A DNA stretch of 64,000 nt from Burkholderiaceae bacterium (GCA_030695205.1 JAUYTN010000021.1:1-64000), one strand, 5' to 3'. Shown: positions 54,433-62,934, counted from the stretch's first letter. Translations and numbers: made by a program. The notes: a model not told the origin generated them from the sequence alone.

Positions 54433-55644
54433 ATGCCCTCCTTGCCCCTGTTTGACGATGCCCCCGTGCCTGCCGACGTGGACCTGATGCGCCGCTTGCA
54501 GGTGGTGCCGCAGGCGGGGACCAAGCTGTCGGCAGCGGCCCGTGCCTACAACCTGCAGTTGGCCCGGGTGGACAAGCTGAAGAAGCAGCTGGCCGAGATG
54601 GACGCGCTGTCTCTGGCGCACCGGCATGCGCTGGCGCAGCAGGTGTTTCCGCTCACGGCGCAGCGCCAGGCTCTGATGCGGCAGATGGTGCTCTGGCTGG
54701 ATGCGTTGCTGACTCAGCCGCCCGGCCCGGCCAGGCTGACCCCCGCCCAGCGTCAACTGACGGCGCACATCACCAGCAACCTGGCGGGCCAGCTGGTGGT
54801 GGCTGGTCACGCCGACATGGCCGCCGTGCACGACCGCCACAGCCCGCAGAGCCTGGACGACATGGAGCGCGCCCATGCCCAGGACATGAAAGCCCAGCTG
54901 GAGGCCATGCTGGGCGAACCTTTCATGCCCGATGACCCAGATGCCACGCTGAGCGATGTGATGGCTGCCGCCAAGGCCCGTATGCAGCAAACAGTGGCCG
55001 ACCAGGAGGCTGCCCGCGAAGCCACCGCTGCCAAACGGAAAGCCAAAAAAGCAGCCAAAGCGGGAGGCCAATCCCCCAACGCCGCCCAGGCTTTACAAGC
55101 TGCCTTGCAGGGCGACGCCGACACCAGCCTGCGCACGCTGTACCGCCAGCTGGCCGGTGCCTTGCACCCCGACCGCGAGCCTGACGAGAACGAGCGCGTG
55201 CGCAAAACCGCCCTCATGAGCGAAGCCAATGCCGCCTATGCCCGCAAAGACATCGTCACGCTGATGGACATTCAGCAGCGCGTGGCCCTGGCCGACCCGC
55301 AAGCCGTGGCCAGCCTGCCCGAAGACAAGCTCAAGAGCCTGACCCTGCTGGTCAAAGCCCAGGTGGCCGAGCTGGAGCGACAGCGCGCCCGCACCCAGCG
55401 GACGCTGTGTCACGAGTTCGACGTGCCGCCCTACATGGGCCTCAACGCCAACACGCTGAAGCAACTGTTGGCGGAGCAAGAAGAAGAGCTGACCGACACC
55501 GTGCACGCCCTGCAGCAAGACCTGGAGCAGGTGCAGCAACCCGGGGGCTTCAAGCCGTGGCTGGCGCAGCAGCGCAAACTTCAGCAGCAGATGGAGCGCG
55601 ATCAGGCCCGCATGGCCCGCTTTCAGGACTGGGACGGTTTCTGA
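54433..55644 (+). CDS. J-domain-containing protein (DnaJ-like, helical)
   Basis: A 403-residue cytosolic protein. Most of it is charged and helical with Lys/Ala/Gln-rich coiled-coil stretches (about 35-80, 165-210, 320-400). A J-domain-like segment lies unusually in the middle to C-terminal half: SLRTLYRQLAGALHPDREPD with HPD at residues 245-247, followed by LMSEANAAYARKDIVTLMD. It should stimulate an Hsp70 (DnaK) partner. It lacks the G/F and zinc regions of DnaJ. Divergent from radA (55-base gap); its 3' end overlaps the convergent transporter gene by 22 bases. Confidence 0.75.
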   Translation: MPSLPLFDDAPVPADVDLMRRLQVVPQAGTKLSAAARAYNLQLARVDKLKKQLAEMDALSLAHRHALAQQVFPLTAQRQALMRQMVLWLDALLTQPPGPARLTPAQRQLTAHITSNLAGQLVVAGHADMAAVHDRHSPQSLDDMERAHAQDMKAQLEAMLGEPFMPDDPDATLSDVMAAAKARMQQTVADQEAAREATAAKRKAKKAAKAGGQSPNAAQALQAALQGDADTSLRTLYRQLAGALHPDREPDENERVRKTALMSEANAAYARKDIVTLMDIQQRVALADPQAVASLPEDKLKSLTLLVKAQVAELERQRARTQRTLCHEFDVPPYMGLNANTLKQLLAEQEEELTDTVHALQQDLEQVQQPGGFKPWLAQQRKLQQQMERDQARMARFQDWDGF

Positions 55645-56567
55645 CCGGGCAGGCGACGGGTTTCTGACCACACATTGATGTAGTTGCCCGCGAAGATGAC
55701 GGCTGCACCCACCAGCACCGCCGCATCGACCGATTCACCGTACAGAACCATGCCGGCCACCGCAATGACCGGCAGGCGGATGAAGTCGATGGGCATGACG
55801 AACGATGCCGAGGCCAACCGCAGTGCGCTGGTCAGGCAAACATGCGCCGCCAGCCCGGTGACGCCAATCGCCACCAGCCAGGGCAGGCTGGCTGCCGTGG
55901 GCCAGCGCACCACACCGTCCCACAGCGCCAGCACGCAGCCCAGCACCAGCTGCATCAGCGTCAGCCAGAACAGGATGGACACGATGCCCTCGTGTCGGGT
56001 CAGCACCTTGGTGCTGATGTTGGTCAGCGCAAAACAGATGGCGCTGGCTGCTGCTGCCACCACACCCACGTTCAAGGTCTGCACGTTGGGCCGCGCCACG
56101 ATTAGGATGCCCACAAACCCCAGCACCGCCGCCACCAGGCGCGGCCGGGTGATCTTCTCGCCCAGCAGCAGGGGGGACAGGACCAGCACCCACACCGGTG
56201 CGGTGAACTCCAGCGCAAACACCTGTGCCAGCGGAATGAGCGTGACCGCCAGAATCCACAGGTTTTGTCCAGTGAAGTGGATGGCGTTGCGCAGCACATG
56301 GCCGCCCAAGCGGTTGGTGCGCACATCCTTCAGCTGCCCCGTCGCCAGCGCTACCGCCGCGACGATGAGCAGGCCCACAGCCGAGCGCGCAGCCATGATC
56401 TCGAACGTGTCGTGCGCGCCCTGCAGTTCGCGCACCGAAATGGCCATGGCACTGAAGGCAGTGATAGCCCCCGTCATCCACAGCGCGGCGCGCATGGGGT
56501 TGTGCGGCGGTGTATGCAGAGGTTGGGGTGCGGTGGTGGAGGGCGGCACCGGGCTGGGTGCACTCAT
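55623..56567 (-). CDS. EamA/DMT-family transporter
   Basis: A 314-residue membrane protein with about ten hydrophobic segments and two tandem EamA repeats (first half from RAALWMTGAITAFSAMAISVREL, second from GVVAAAASAICFALTNISTKVL). The families export metabolites or drugs; the substrate is unknown. ATG 56567 overlaps the stop of a short ABM-family remnant (ATGA), implying coupling to it. Confidence 0.85.
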   Translation of the reverse strand: MSAPSPVPPSTTAPQPLHTPPHNPMRAALWMTGAITAFSAMAISVRELQGAHDTFEIMAARSAVGLLIVAAVALATGQLKDVRTNRLGGHVLRNAIHFTGQNLWILAVTLIPLAQVFALEFTAPVWVLVLSPLLLGEKITRPRLVAAVLGFVGILIVARPNVQTLNVGVVAAAASAICFALTNISTKVLTRHEGIVSILFWLTLMQLVLGCVLALWDGVVRWPTAASLPWLVAIGVTGLAAHVCLTSALRLASASFVMPIDFIRLPVIAVAGMVLYGESVDAAVLVGAAVIFAGNYINVWSETRRLPGQKPSQS

Positions 56568-56671
56568 GTCGCAACGGGCGGCGTGAGTGCCAACTCGCGC
56601 AGGCGGGCGGCGGTGGCGCTGTACTCGGCATCCAGGTGGCGGGCCGTGGCCCGAAAAATCACGACAAACAT
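56564..56671 (-). pseudogene. Truncated antibiotic-biosynthesis-monooxygenase (ABM)-like remnant
   Basis: A 35-codon frame starting MFVVIFRATARHLDAEYSAT and ending in TGA (56566-56564). The opening residues resemble the start of small ABM/YgiN-type proteins of around 100 residues, where MFVVIF begins the first beta strand and the YSATAARLRELAL helix follows; the remaining strands are missing. Its stop overlaps the EamA start, and its start overlaps the GNAT gene end by 13 bases. Best read as a gene whose 3' two-thirds was deleted; a working leader peptide is an alternative. Confidence 0.55.
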
Positions 56672-57168
56672 GGTGGGGTCGTTTCTGGTGACGGGGTCAG
56701 GTGGAGCTCGAAGAACCGCGTGTCGGGCACAGGGTTGGCATAGTACGGCGGGGTTTCGGCAAAGCCCATGCGCCGGTACAGCGCCTGCGCATGGGTGGTG
56801 GGGGCCACAGCGTCGAGTATCAGGTGGTTCACGTTCAGTGTGGGGGCCAGCGCTATCAGCCGCTGCAACAGTGCCTCGCCAAGGCCCAGGCCCCGGTGGG
56901 CCGGGCGCACGTACACGCGCTTGACCTCGGCCGTGTGGCTGTGGTGCACCAGCAGGCCCGCGCACCCGGCCAGCTCGTCGCCCACATGCGCCAGCACAAA
57001 CAGGCCCGACGGTGGGGTGAACAGCGTTTCAAACTGCGGCAGTTCCTTATCCAGCCCGCGCCCGCACAGGTCCACGGCCAGCCAGGCCAGGTACTCGCGG
57101 ATCAGCGCCAGCAGCGGCGCGGTATCGTTGGGGAACCGGGCCAAGCGCAGTGTGGGGGGGTTGATCAT
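56659..57168 (-). CDS. GNAT-family N-acetyltransferase
   Basis: A 169-residue acetyl-CoA-dependent transferase. The acetyl-CoA loop is in VKRVYVRPAHRGLGLGEALL (R/Q-x-x-G-x-G/A pattern), preceded by the beta bulge GCAGLLVHHSHTAEV and followed by LILDAVAPTTHAQALYRRMGF. Substrate unknown. Starts ATG 57168, next to repeat copy E and divergent from the HIT gene; the 3' end runs into the ABM remnant and EamA gene, so the three form one minus-strand unit. Confidence 0.88.
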   Translation of the reverse strand: MINPPTLRLARFPNDTAPLLALIREYLAWLAVDLCGRGLDKELPQFETLFTPPSGLFVLAHVGDELAGCAGLLVHHSHTAEVKRVYVRPAHRGLGLGEALLQRLIALAPTLNVNHLILDAVAPTTHAQALYRRMGFAETPPYYANPVPDTRFFELHLTPSPETTPPCLS

Positions 57169-57176
57169 AAAATTTA

Positions 57177-57230
57177 TAAAAAAATCGACTTTTGCGCTTG
57201 ATATGATTGGGTAGTTAGCTACTTTTATTA
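57177..57230 (+). repeat. AT-rich dispersed repeat, copy E (between GNAT and HIT genes)
   Basis: CGCTTG (57195-57200), 13 bases, GTTAGCTA (57214-57221), with AAAAAAATCGACTTTTG on the left and TTTTATT on the right. Unlike the other intergenic copies it lies upstream of both flanking genes, filling nearly the whole 77-base divergent gap, so it must overlap their promoters or leaders. Confidence 0.85.
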
Positions 57231-57245
57231 ACAGGAGACAAAGCC

Positions 57246-57650
57246 GTGACCACTGTGTTTGAAAAGCTCTTGAGCGGCGAGCTGCCGTGTGCCAAAGTCT
57301 ACGAAGACGAGCACGTGTTCGCCTTCATGGATGCGGGCCAGGTGAACGATGGCCACGTGATCGTGGCCAGTAGGTCGCCGTTTGAAACGCTCATGGACAT
57401 GGACGAAGACACCGCCGCCGCCATGATGCGCGCCGCCTGGCGAATTGCCCGCGCGGTGGAGGCCGAGTTCAAGCCCCAGGGCATCACCGTGCTGCAGTGC
57501 AACCGCCCGGCGGGCTGGCAGACCGTGCCCCATGTGCATATGCATGTGCTGCCCCGCTACGAAGGTGATGGTGCCACACTGGGTTGGCCCCGCAGAGAGC
57601 CGGGTATGGAGCGCTTGCGCGAGTTGGCCAGCCGCATCCGGCTGGACTGA
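57246..57650 (+). CDS. HIT-family nucleotide-binding protein
   Basis: A 134-residue histidine-triad hydrolase or transferase acting on nucleoside phosphoramidates or dinucleotides. The triad HVHMHVLPR is near residues 97-105, preceded by GHVIVASR and NRPAGWQTVP. GTG 57246 is the start, with AGGAG at 57232-57236; no ATG lies before the conserved FEKLLSGELPCAKVYED. It begins just behind repeat copy E. Confidence 0.9.
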   Translation: MTTVFEKLLSGELPCAKVYEDEHVFAFMDAGQVNDGHVIVASRSPFETLMDMDEDTAAAMMRAAWRIARAVEAEFKPQGITVLQCNRPAGWQTVPHVHMHVLPRYEGDGATLGWPRREPGMERLRELASRIRLD

Positions 57651-57663
57651 TGGGCCGTGTTCG

Positions 57664-58092
57664 TCAGGCCGAGTGGCAGGCGCACGCCTCGCCATGCGCG
57701 GCAGACACCAGCTCGGACAGGATGCCGCAGGCCTCGCCCGGGCCGTGGGCATCCCCGCAGCGGGCGCGCAGCTGCACCAGCTGCTTCTCCAGCGCCCGCA
57801 TGCTGGCCAGGCGGGCGCGGACGCGGCCGAGCTGGGCATCCACAACGTCGTTCACGTCGCCGCAGTGCGCCACCGGGTCGTCCACAAAGCTCAGCAGGCG
57901 GCGAACATCGGCCAGCGGCATGTCCAGGGCCCGGCAGTGGCGGATAAAGGACAGGCGCTCCAGGTGCGAGGCCGTGTAGTCGCGGTAGCCGTTGTCCTGC
58001 CGAGCAGGTTCGGGCAACAGGCCTTGTTTTTCGTAGTAGCGAATGGTTTCGGTGTCCACACCGGTGGCCGAGGCCAGGGCTTTGATTTGCAT
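57664..58092 (-). CDS. MerR-family metal-responsive regulator, CadR/PbrR type
   Basis: A 142-residue MerR regulator. HTH domain MQIKALASATGVDTETIRYYE, dimer helix, and a metal loop with Cys77 (PVAHCGDVND), Cys112 and Cys122 (RCGDAHGPGEACG); the first two match Cd(II)/Pb(II) sensors CadR and PbrR. The C-terminus has an extra HGEACACH motif, also found in CadR-like proteins. ATG 58092 removes a non-conserved 17-codon extension. Divergent from the CDF transporter, with its operator in the intervening promoter. Confidence 0.9.
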   Translation of the reverse strand: MQIKALASATGVDTETIRYYEKQGLLPEPARQDNGYRDYTASHLERLSFIRHCRALDMPLADVRRLLSFVDDPVAHCGDVNDVVDAQLGRVRARLASMRALEKQLVQLRARCGDAHGPGEACGILSELVSAAHGEACACHSA

Positions 58093-58094
58093 GC

Positions 58095-58125
58095 TTGACA
58101 CTGTAGCGGCTACAGGGTTTCCAAT
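58095..58125 (+). promoter_or_regulatory. MerR-type operator-promoter for the CDF transporter gene
   Basis: TTGACA (58095-58100), a 19-base spacer containing the perfect dyad CTGTAG-CGG-CTACAG (58101-58115), and TCCAAT (58120-58125) as -10. An overlong 19-base spacer with a central dyad is the hallmark of MerR-regulated promoters, which are inactive until the bound regulator untwists the DNA. It points toward the transporter gene and sits just in front of the regulator start. Confidence 0.88.
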
Positions 58126-58161
58126 GCCGATACCGCATTCCAACCTTTGAAGGAGCAGGCC

Positions 58162-58830
58162 ATGTCAGGCTGCAGCTGTTCACACGAGGCACCCCCAGCC
58201 ACCCAGATTGTCGATATGCCCCGCTACCGCCGGGTGTTATGGACGGCCTTGGTGCTCAATGCCGCCATGTTTGTCGTCGAGGTGGTGGCGGGTGTCAGCG
58301 CCGGTTCGCTGTCGCTGCTGGCTGATGCCATCGACTTTGCGGGTGATGCGCTGAACTACGGTGTGTCGCTGGCGGTGCTGGCCGCTGCCTTGGCCTGGCG
58401 TGCGCGGGCCGCCATGCTCAAGGCGGCCACCATGATGGGCTTTGGCCTGTTTGTGCTGGGCCGGGCCATCTGGGTCGGGCTGCAGGGCGGGGTGCCAGAG
58501 GCGCTGACCATGGGTGCCGTTGCGCTGCTGGCGCTGGCCGTCAACGTGGGCGTGGCCTGGATGCTGTACGCCTTTCGGGAAGGCGACGCCAACATGCGCA
58601 GCGTGTGGCTCTGTTCCCGCAACGATGCCATTGGCAACCTGGCCGTGTTCGCCGCCGCCCTGGGGGTGTTCGGCACAGGAACGGCCTGGCCCGACCTTGG
58701 TGTGGCAGGCCTGATGGCCGCGCTGGCGCTGCACGGTGGCTGGCAGGTGATGCGCCAGGCCAGGCAGGAACTCCTGGTCAGCGGGAAGGCGGCAGATGCT
58801 GGTGCAGAGCGGTCAGCCTGTGGGGGGTAA
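58162..58830 (+). CDS. Cation diffusion facilitator (CDF) transporter
   Basis: A 222-residue, six-helix metal exporter without the usual C-terminal cytoplasmic domain. N-terminus MSGCSCSHEAP could bind thiophilic metal. The helix-2 site keeps two Asp (LADAIDFAGD); in helix 5 the usual HxxxD appears as CSRND, a CxxxD variant, while relatives for zinc have His. With the CadR/PbrR-like regulator this suggests export of Cd or Pb or another soft metal. ATG 58162 has AAGGAG upstream; an in-frame TTG at 58147 is less likely. Confidence 0.87.
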   Translation: MSGCSCSHEAPPATQIVDMPRYRRVLWTALVLNAAMFVVEVVAGVSAGSLSLLADAIDFAGDALNYGVSLAVLAAALAWRARAAMLKAATMMGFGLFVLGRAIWVGLQGGVPEALTMGAVALLALAVNVGVAWMLYAFREGDANMRSVWLCSRNDAIGNLAVFAAALGVFGTGTAWPDLGVAGLMAALALHGGWQVMRQARQELLVSGKAADAGAERSACGG

Positions 58831-58858
58831 TGAATGGCAAGTAAAAAGCGCCCAGCTG

Positions 58859-59191
58859 TCACCACATGGTGTTGCTCAGCAAGGCAGACAGGTCGACGGC
58901 TTGGGTGGGGCGCACCACGCGGGCAACCTCCTGCCCGTCGCGCAGCAGCACCAGCGTGGGCCAGAGCTTGACGCGAAAGCTGCGCCCCAGCGCGTGGCCT
59001 GGTCCGTCTTCCACCTTGATGTGGCTCAGCAGCGCATGGGGTTCCAGTGCCTCGGCCAGCGCGGGCTGGGCCGCACGGCAATGGCCGCACCAGCTGGTGC
59101 CGAATTCGAGCAGCGTCAGCCCAGGCAGGGCATCCACTTCCGCACGCGTCGGCGCTTCCGTCTGGCTGAGGTAGGGTTGGGGTGCGGGCAT
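58859..59191 (-). CDS. Thioredoxin-family protein
   Basis: A 110-residue thioredoxin-fold protein. Active-site motif is WCGHC in LLEFGTSWCGHCRAAQPAL, followed by cis-Pro in KLWPTLVLLRDG. WCGHC (rather than WCGPC) is more like disulfide-oxidising or atypical thioredoxins. Cytosolic (no signal peptide). ATG 59191 is just after the ABC-F stop (59194), so it is cotranscribed with the ABC-F gene. Confidence 0.88.
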   Translation of the reverse strand: MPAPQPYLSQTEAPTRAEVDALPGLTLLEFGTSWCGHCRAAQPALAEALEPHALLSHIKVEDGPGHALGRSFRVKLWPTLVLLRDGQEVARVVRPTQAVDLSALLSNTMW

Positions 59192-59193
59192 GG

Positions 59194-60912
59194 TCAAGCC
59201 TTGGCTCCCGCTTTCGCTGCTTTTTTGGCTGCCTTCGCGACCGCATTGCTCGCCTCTTTCACCGCCTCGCGCTGGCGTTTGGCTTCGTCCAGCAGGTAGC
59301 GCTGGTAGTCGTCCAGATCGCCGTCAAACGGTTCCACGCCCCCGCGCGACACCATCCAGAACTCGTCGCACACGGAGCGCAAGAGCGCCCGGTCGTGGCT
59401 GACCAGCATCACGGTGCCTTCAAACTCGTTCAGCGCCATCGCCAGGGCTTCGCGGGTGGCCAAGTCCAGGTGGTTGGTGGGTTCGTCCAGCAGCAGCAGG
59501 TTGGGACGTTGCCACACGATCATGCACAGCACCAGGCGGGCTTTTTCGCCGCCGCTCATGCTGCCCACGGCCTGTTTGACCATGTCGCCGCCAAAGTTGA
59601 AAGTCCCCAAAAAGCTTCGCAGGTCTTGCTCGCGGGTGGCCTGGCCGGCCAGTTTGCTGGCGGCACCCAGGTCTTTGGCGAGTTTGATCATGTGCTCCAG
59701 CGGGTTGTCGGCGGGGCGCAGCACATCCAGCTCTTGCTGGGCAAAGTAGCCAATGTTCAGGCCCCGGCCCTCGGTCACTTCGCCGCCGATGGGGGCCAGG
59801 TCGCGTGCCACGGTCTTGACCAGGGTGGATTTGCCCTGCCCGTTGGCCCCCAGAATGCCAATGCGCTGCCCCGCCAGCACCGATTTGCTCACGTTCTTCA
59901 CGATGACGGTGGGCGGCGTGCCCTGGGGAGAGCCTTCGGGCGCAGGGTAGCCAAAGCTCACGCCCTGCATGGCCAGCATGGGGTTGGGCAGGTTGGCGGG
60001 TTCTTTGAACTCGAAGGTGAACTCGGCGTCCGCCAGCAGCGGGGCCACTTTTTCCATGCGGTCTAGGGCCTTCACGCGGCTCTGGGCCTGCTTGGCCTTG
60101 CTGGCCTTGGCCTTGAAGCGGGCGATGAACTTTTGCAGGTGGGCAATTTTTTCCTGCTGCTTGGAGAAGGCGGTGGCCTGCAGCGCCATTTGTTCGGCGC
60201 GCATGTCTTCAAACTTGCTGTAGTTGCCACCGTAGCGCACCAGCTTGGCCGCGTCGATGTGCAGGGTGACGTTGGTCACGGCATCCAGAAATTCGCGGTC
60301 GTGGCTGATGACGACCATGGTGCCTTCGTACTTTTTCAGCCAGGCTTCCAGCCACACCAGCGCGTCCAGGTCCAGGTGGTTGGTGGGTTCGTCCAGCAGC
60401 AGCAGGTCGCTGGGGCACATCAGGGCGCGGGCCAGTTGCAGGCGCATGCGCCAGCCGCCCGAAAAGCTGTTGACGGGGTTGTCCAGCTCGGTGGTCTTGA
60501 AGCCCAGGCCGAGGATGAGTGCTTGCGCACGGGCAGCGGCGTCGTAGGCCCCGGCGTCGTTCAGGGCCATGTAGGCGTGGGCCATGCGGTCGTGGTCGTC
60601 CAGCGCCTCGGCTTCGTCCACCTCTTGCTGGGCGGCCAGCAGCACGGTGTCGCCTTGCACCACAAAGTCGGTGGCGCTTTGCTCGGTTTCGGGCATGTCC
60701 TGGGCCACCTGGCCCATGCGCCACTGGGTGGGAATGTAGAACTCACCCGCGTCTTCGTGCAGGTTGCCGTTGAGCAGCGCAAACAGAGACGATTTGCCTG
60801 CGCCATTGCGGCCCACCAGTGCCACCTTTTCGCCGGGGTTGAGGGTGACGGATGTGCTGTCCAGCAGCACCTTGACGCCACGGCGCAAGACGATGTTTTT
60901 GAGAGTAATCAC
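59194..60912 (-). CDS. ABC-F family ATPase (YheS/Uup-like)
   Basis: A 572-residue cytosolic protein with two ABC ATPase domains and no membrane segments. First domain: GEKVALVGRNGAGKSSLF and signature SGGWRMRLQLARAL, D-loop DEPTNHLDL. Second: ILGANGQGKSTLVKT and SGGEKARLVL. The interdomain linker is long, charged and Lys-rich, and the C-terminus is Ala/Lys-rich, as in YheS, one of the ribosome-associated ABC-F proteins. Start is GTG 60912 (ITLKNIVLRRGVKVLL); no strong ribosome-binding site. Confidence 0.9.
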   Translation of the reverse strand: MITLKNIVLRRGVKVLLDSTSVTLNPGEKVALVGRNGAGKSSLFALLNGNLHEDAGEFYIPTQWRMGQVAQDMPETEQSATDFVVQGDTVLLAAQQEVDEAEALDDHDRMAHAYMALNDAGAYDAAARAQALILGLGFKTTELDNPVNSFSGGWRMRLQLARALMCPSDLLLLDEPTNHLDLDALVWLEAWLKKYEGTMVVISHDREFLDAVTNVTLHIDAAKLVRYGGNYSKFEDMRAEQMALQATAFSKQQEKIAHLQKFIARFKAKASKAKQAQSRVKALDRMEKVAPLLADAEFTFEFKEPANLPNPMLAMQGVSFGYPAPEGSPQGTPPTVIVKNVSKSVLAGQRIGILGANGQGKSTLVKTVARDLAPIGGEVTEGRGLNIGYFAQQELDVLRPADNPLEHMIKLAKDLGAASKLAGQATREQDLRSFLGTFNFGGDMVKQAVGSMSGGEKARLVLCMIVWQRPNLLLLDEPTNHLDLATREALAMALNEFEGTVMLVSHDRALLRSVCDEFWMVSRGGVEPFDGDLDDYQRYLLDEAKRQREAVKEASNAVAKAAKKAAKAGAKA

Positions 60913-61050
60913 AGAGGGAGCCGGGGGTTGTGCGCGCACGGCGCGGGGAAACCCTGATTGGAACACGGGCTACGGGGGCGTGGCTCAGGGCGGCTGCTGG
61001 GCGGGTATGGGCGGGGGGGGCGGGCGGGATTGGGCGCAGAGGGGAGCGCG

Positions 61051-62541
61051 TCAGGCGGGCCGGTCCCGCAGCCGCCAGGCGGCCACCAGCGCCAAGGCGC
61101 ACAGGGCGGAGAGCCCCAAAAACGTTTCGTTGAAGGCCATCAGCCGCTCGGCGGTGGGTGGGCCGTTGGCCAGTTGCGCGCCGTGGGCGGCCACGCGCCA
61201 CTCCAGCACGATGCCGCACAGGCTCACGCCTGCGGCGCCACCCAGCATGCGCAAAAAATTGATGGCGCTGGCCCCTTGCGGAATGTGCGTGCGCTCCAGC
61301 CCCCGCATGGCTCCGATGTTGAGCGACGGCAAGATAAAGCCCAACCCCAGCCGCCCCAGAATGGCCCAGCACACCAGCAGCGGGATGATGCGCTGCGGGT
61401 GCTGCAGGTCCACCGTCACCATGAGCGCGAATGACAGCGAGAGCAGCACCAGCCCCATGCTCACCAGCCGGTGTGTGGGCTGCTGGTCTGCCAGCCGCCC
61501 CACGCCGGCGATGGTCACCGCCAGCACCAGCCCGGCCGGCAGCAAGATGCTGCCCACATAAGACGGCGACAGGCCCAGCCCCATTTGCATGAACACCGGC
61601 AGCAAGTAGGTGGAGCCAAACAGCGCAATGCCGTAAATGAAGGCGACGATGCTGCCCATGGCAAAGCGCCGGTCGGCAAACAGCGACAGGTTCATCAGCG
61701 GGTCCACCCCCTGCGTGGGCTGGCGCAAGCGCTGGTTCAGCAGGTGGCGTTGCCAGGCCATGAAGGCCAGTACCAAGGCGGCCGCACCCGCCAGCAGTGC
61801 CACGGCCTGGGCCGAGCCGTTGCTGTGCAGTGCAACCAAGCCATTGAGCAGGCACAGCGTGCCGGCCGAGGCCAGCAGCAGGCCCAGCCAGTCCAGCCCC
61901 ATGCCTTGTGCATTGGCCGCCACGCCGCCAGGGGCTGTGGTGGGCACATAGCGCCGCGCCAGCCACCAAGATGCCAGGCAAAACGGCACGACCATGAAGA
62001 AAATGGAGCGCCAGCCAAACGCATCCACCAGCAGGCCTCCTAAGCTGGGGCCCAGCGCCGGGGCCAGTACCACGCCCATGCCAAAGAGGCCAGAGGCGCG
62101 CCCTTGCTCATTGGGCTCAAACGCCCTCAGGATGATGATGGCTGGAATCGGCTGCAGCACCCCAGCCGCCAGCCCTTCGGCCACCCGGGCGGCCAGCACC
62201 AGCGGGTAGTGGACGGCAAAGCCACCGGCCACACCACCCGCCATCAGCAGCGCAATGCAGCTGAGGTAGGTGCGCCGGTAGCCGTAGCGCGCCAGCAGCC
62301 AGGGCGTGGTCAGCATGGACACCGTCATGGCCACCATGAAGCCCGAGGTGACCCATTGCGCCCGGTCTTGCCCCAGGGTGAAGTGCGTGCTCATGTCGGG
62401 AATGGCCACGTTCATGATGGTGGACGACATGACCGAGGCCATGGTGCCCACCATCACCGACAACAGCAGCAGCCAGCGGTAGCGTTCACCGTAGCGGGCT
62501 TGCAGGGCCAGGAGCGAGTGGTCAGGGGCGGTGGGGGTCAT
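61051..62541 (-). CDS. DHA2-family MFS transporter (EmrB/QacA-like)
   Basis: A 496-residue, about 14-helix drug:proton antiporter-type permease. MSSTIMNVAIPDMSTHF and the motif-C region LFGMGVVLAPALGPSLGG place it in DHA2. Substrate cannot be read. ATG 62541 is the start (MTPTAPDHSLLALQARYGER). No adaptor (emrA-like) gene adjoins. A 138-base gap separates it from the ABC-F gene and shows only GC-rich sequence. Confidence 0.86.
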   Translation of the reverse strand: MTPTAPDHSLLALQARYGERYRWLLLLSVMVGTMASVMSSTIMNVAIPDMSTHFTLGQDRAQWVTSGFMVAMTVSMLTTPWLLARYGYRRTYLSCIALLMAGGVAGGFAVHYPLVLAARVAEGLAAGVLQPIPAIIILRAFEPNEQGRASGLFGMGVVLAPALGPSLGGLLVDAFGWRSIFFMVVPFCLASWWLARRYVPTTAPGGVAANAQGMGLDWLGLLLASAGTLCLLNGLVALHSNGSAQAVALLAGAAALVLAFMAWQRHLLNQRLRQPTQGVDPLMNLSLFADRRFAMGSIVAFIYGIALFGSTYLLPVFMQMGLGLSPSYVGSILLPAGLVLAVTIAGVGRLADQQPTHRLVSMGLVLLSLSFALMVTVDLQHPQRIIPLLVCWAILGRLGLGFILPSLNIGAMRGLERTHIPQGASAINFLRMLGGAAGVSLCGIVLEWRVAAHGAQLANGPPTAERLMAFNETFLGLSALCALALVAAWRLRDRPA

Positions 62542-62591
62542 GCGGTATCCGGGACAATCGGGGGATTGTTTCACTTCAACCCCGTTCTCAC

Positions 62592-62846
62592 ATGACCGAC
62601 ACGCAAAGCCTTCCCCCGCTGCCCGACCGCCTTTCGCAAGACCCCCGCAGCCCGCACTTTGTGCGCGCGGTGCTGGAGCACGACATTGGCATTCGCTTCA
62701 ACGGCAAAGAGCGCTTTGACGTGGCCGAGTACTGCATCAGCGAGGGCTGGGTGAAAGTGCCCGCTGGCAAAACCGTGGACCGCAAGGGCCAGCCCCTGCT
62801 GCTGAAAATCAAGGGGACGGTGGAGGCGTTTTACAAGCCGGCGTGA
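62592..62846 (+). CDS. DUF3297-family protein
   Basis: An 84-residue soluble protein with the family pattern LPDRLSQDPRSPHFVRAVLEHDIGIRFNG, GWVKVPAGKTVDRKGQPLL and a C-terminal IKGTVEAFYK. The function of the family is unknown. ATG 62592. Divergent from the DHA2 pump and convergent with the tannase-like gene; the gap up to 62934 has no clear feature. Confidence 0.85.
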   Translation: MTDTQSLPPLPDRLSQDPRSPHFVRAVLEHDIGIRFNGKERFDVAEYCISEGWVKVPAGKTVDRKGQPLLLKIKGTVEAFYKPA

Positions 62847-62934
62847 TGCCGCGGGGGGTTCAGGCACAGGTCGGTGGTGTGCCGCTCAGTGGGCTTCCCA
62901 GCGGTGCTCTCCTTCCCCATGCCTCCCCGTTGGT

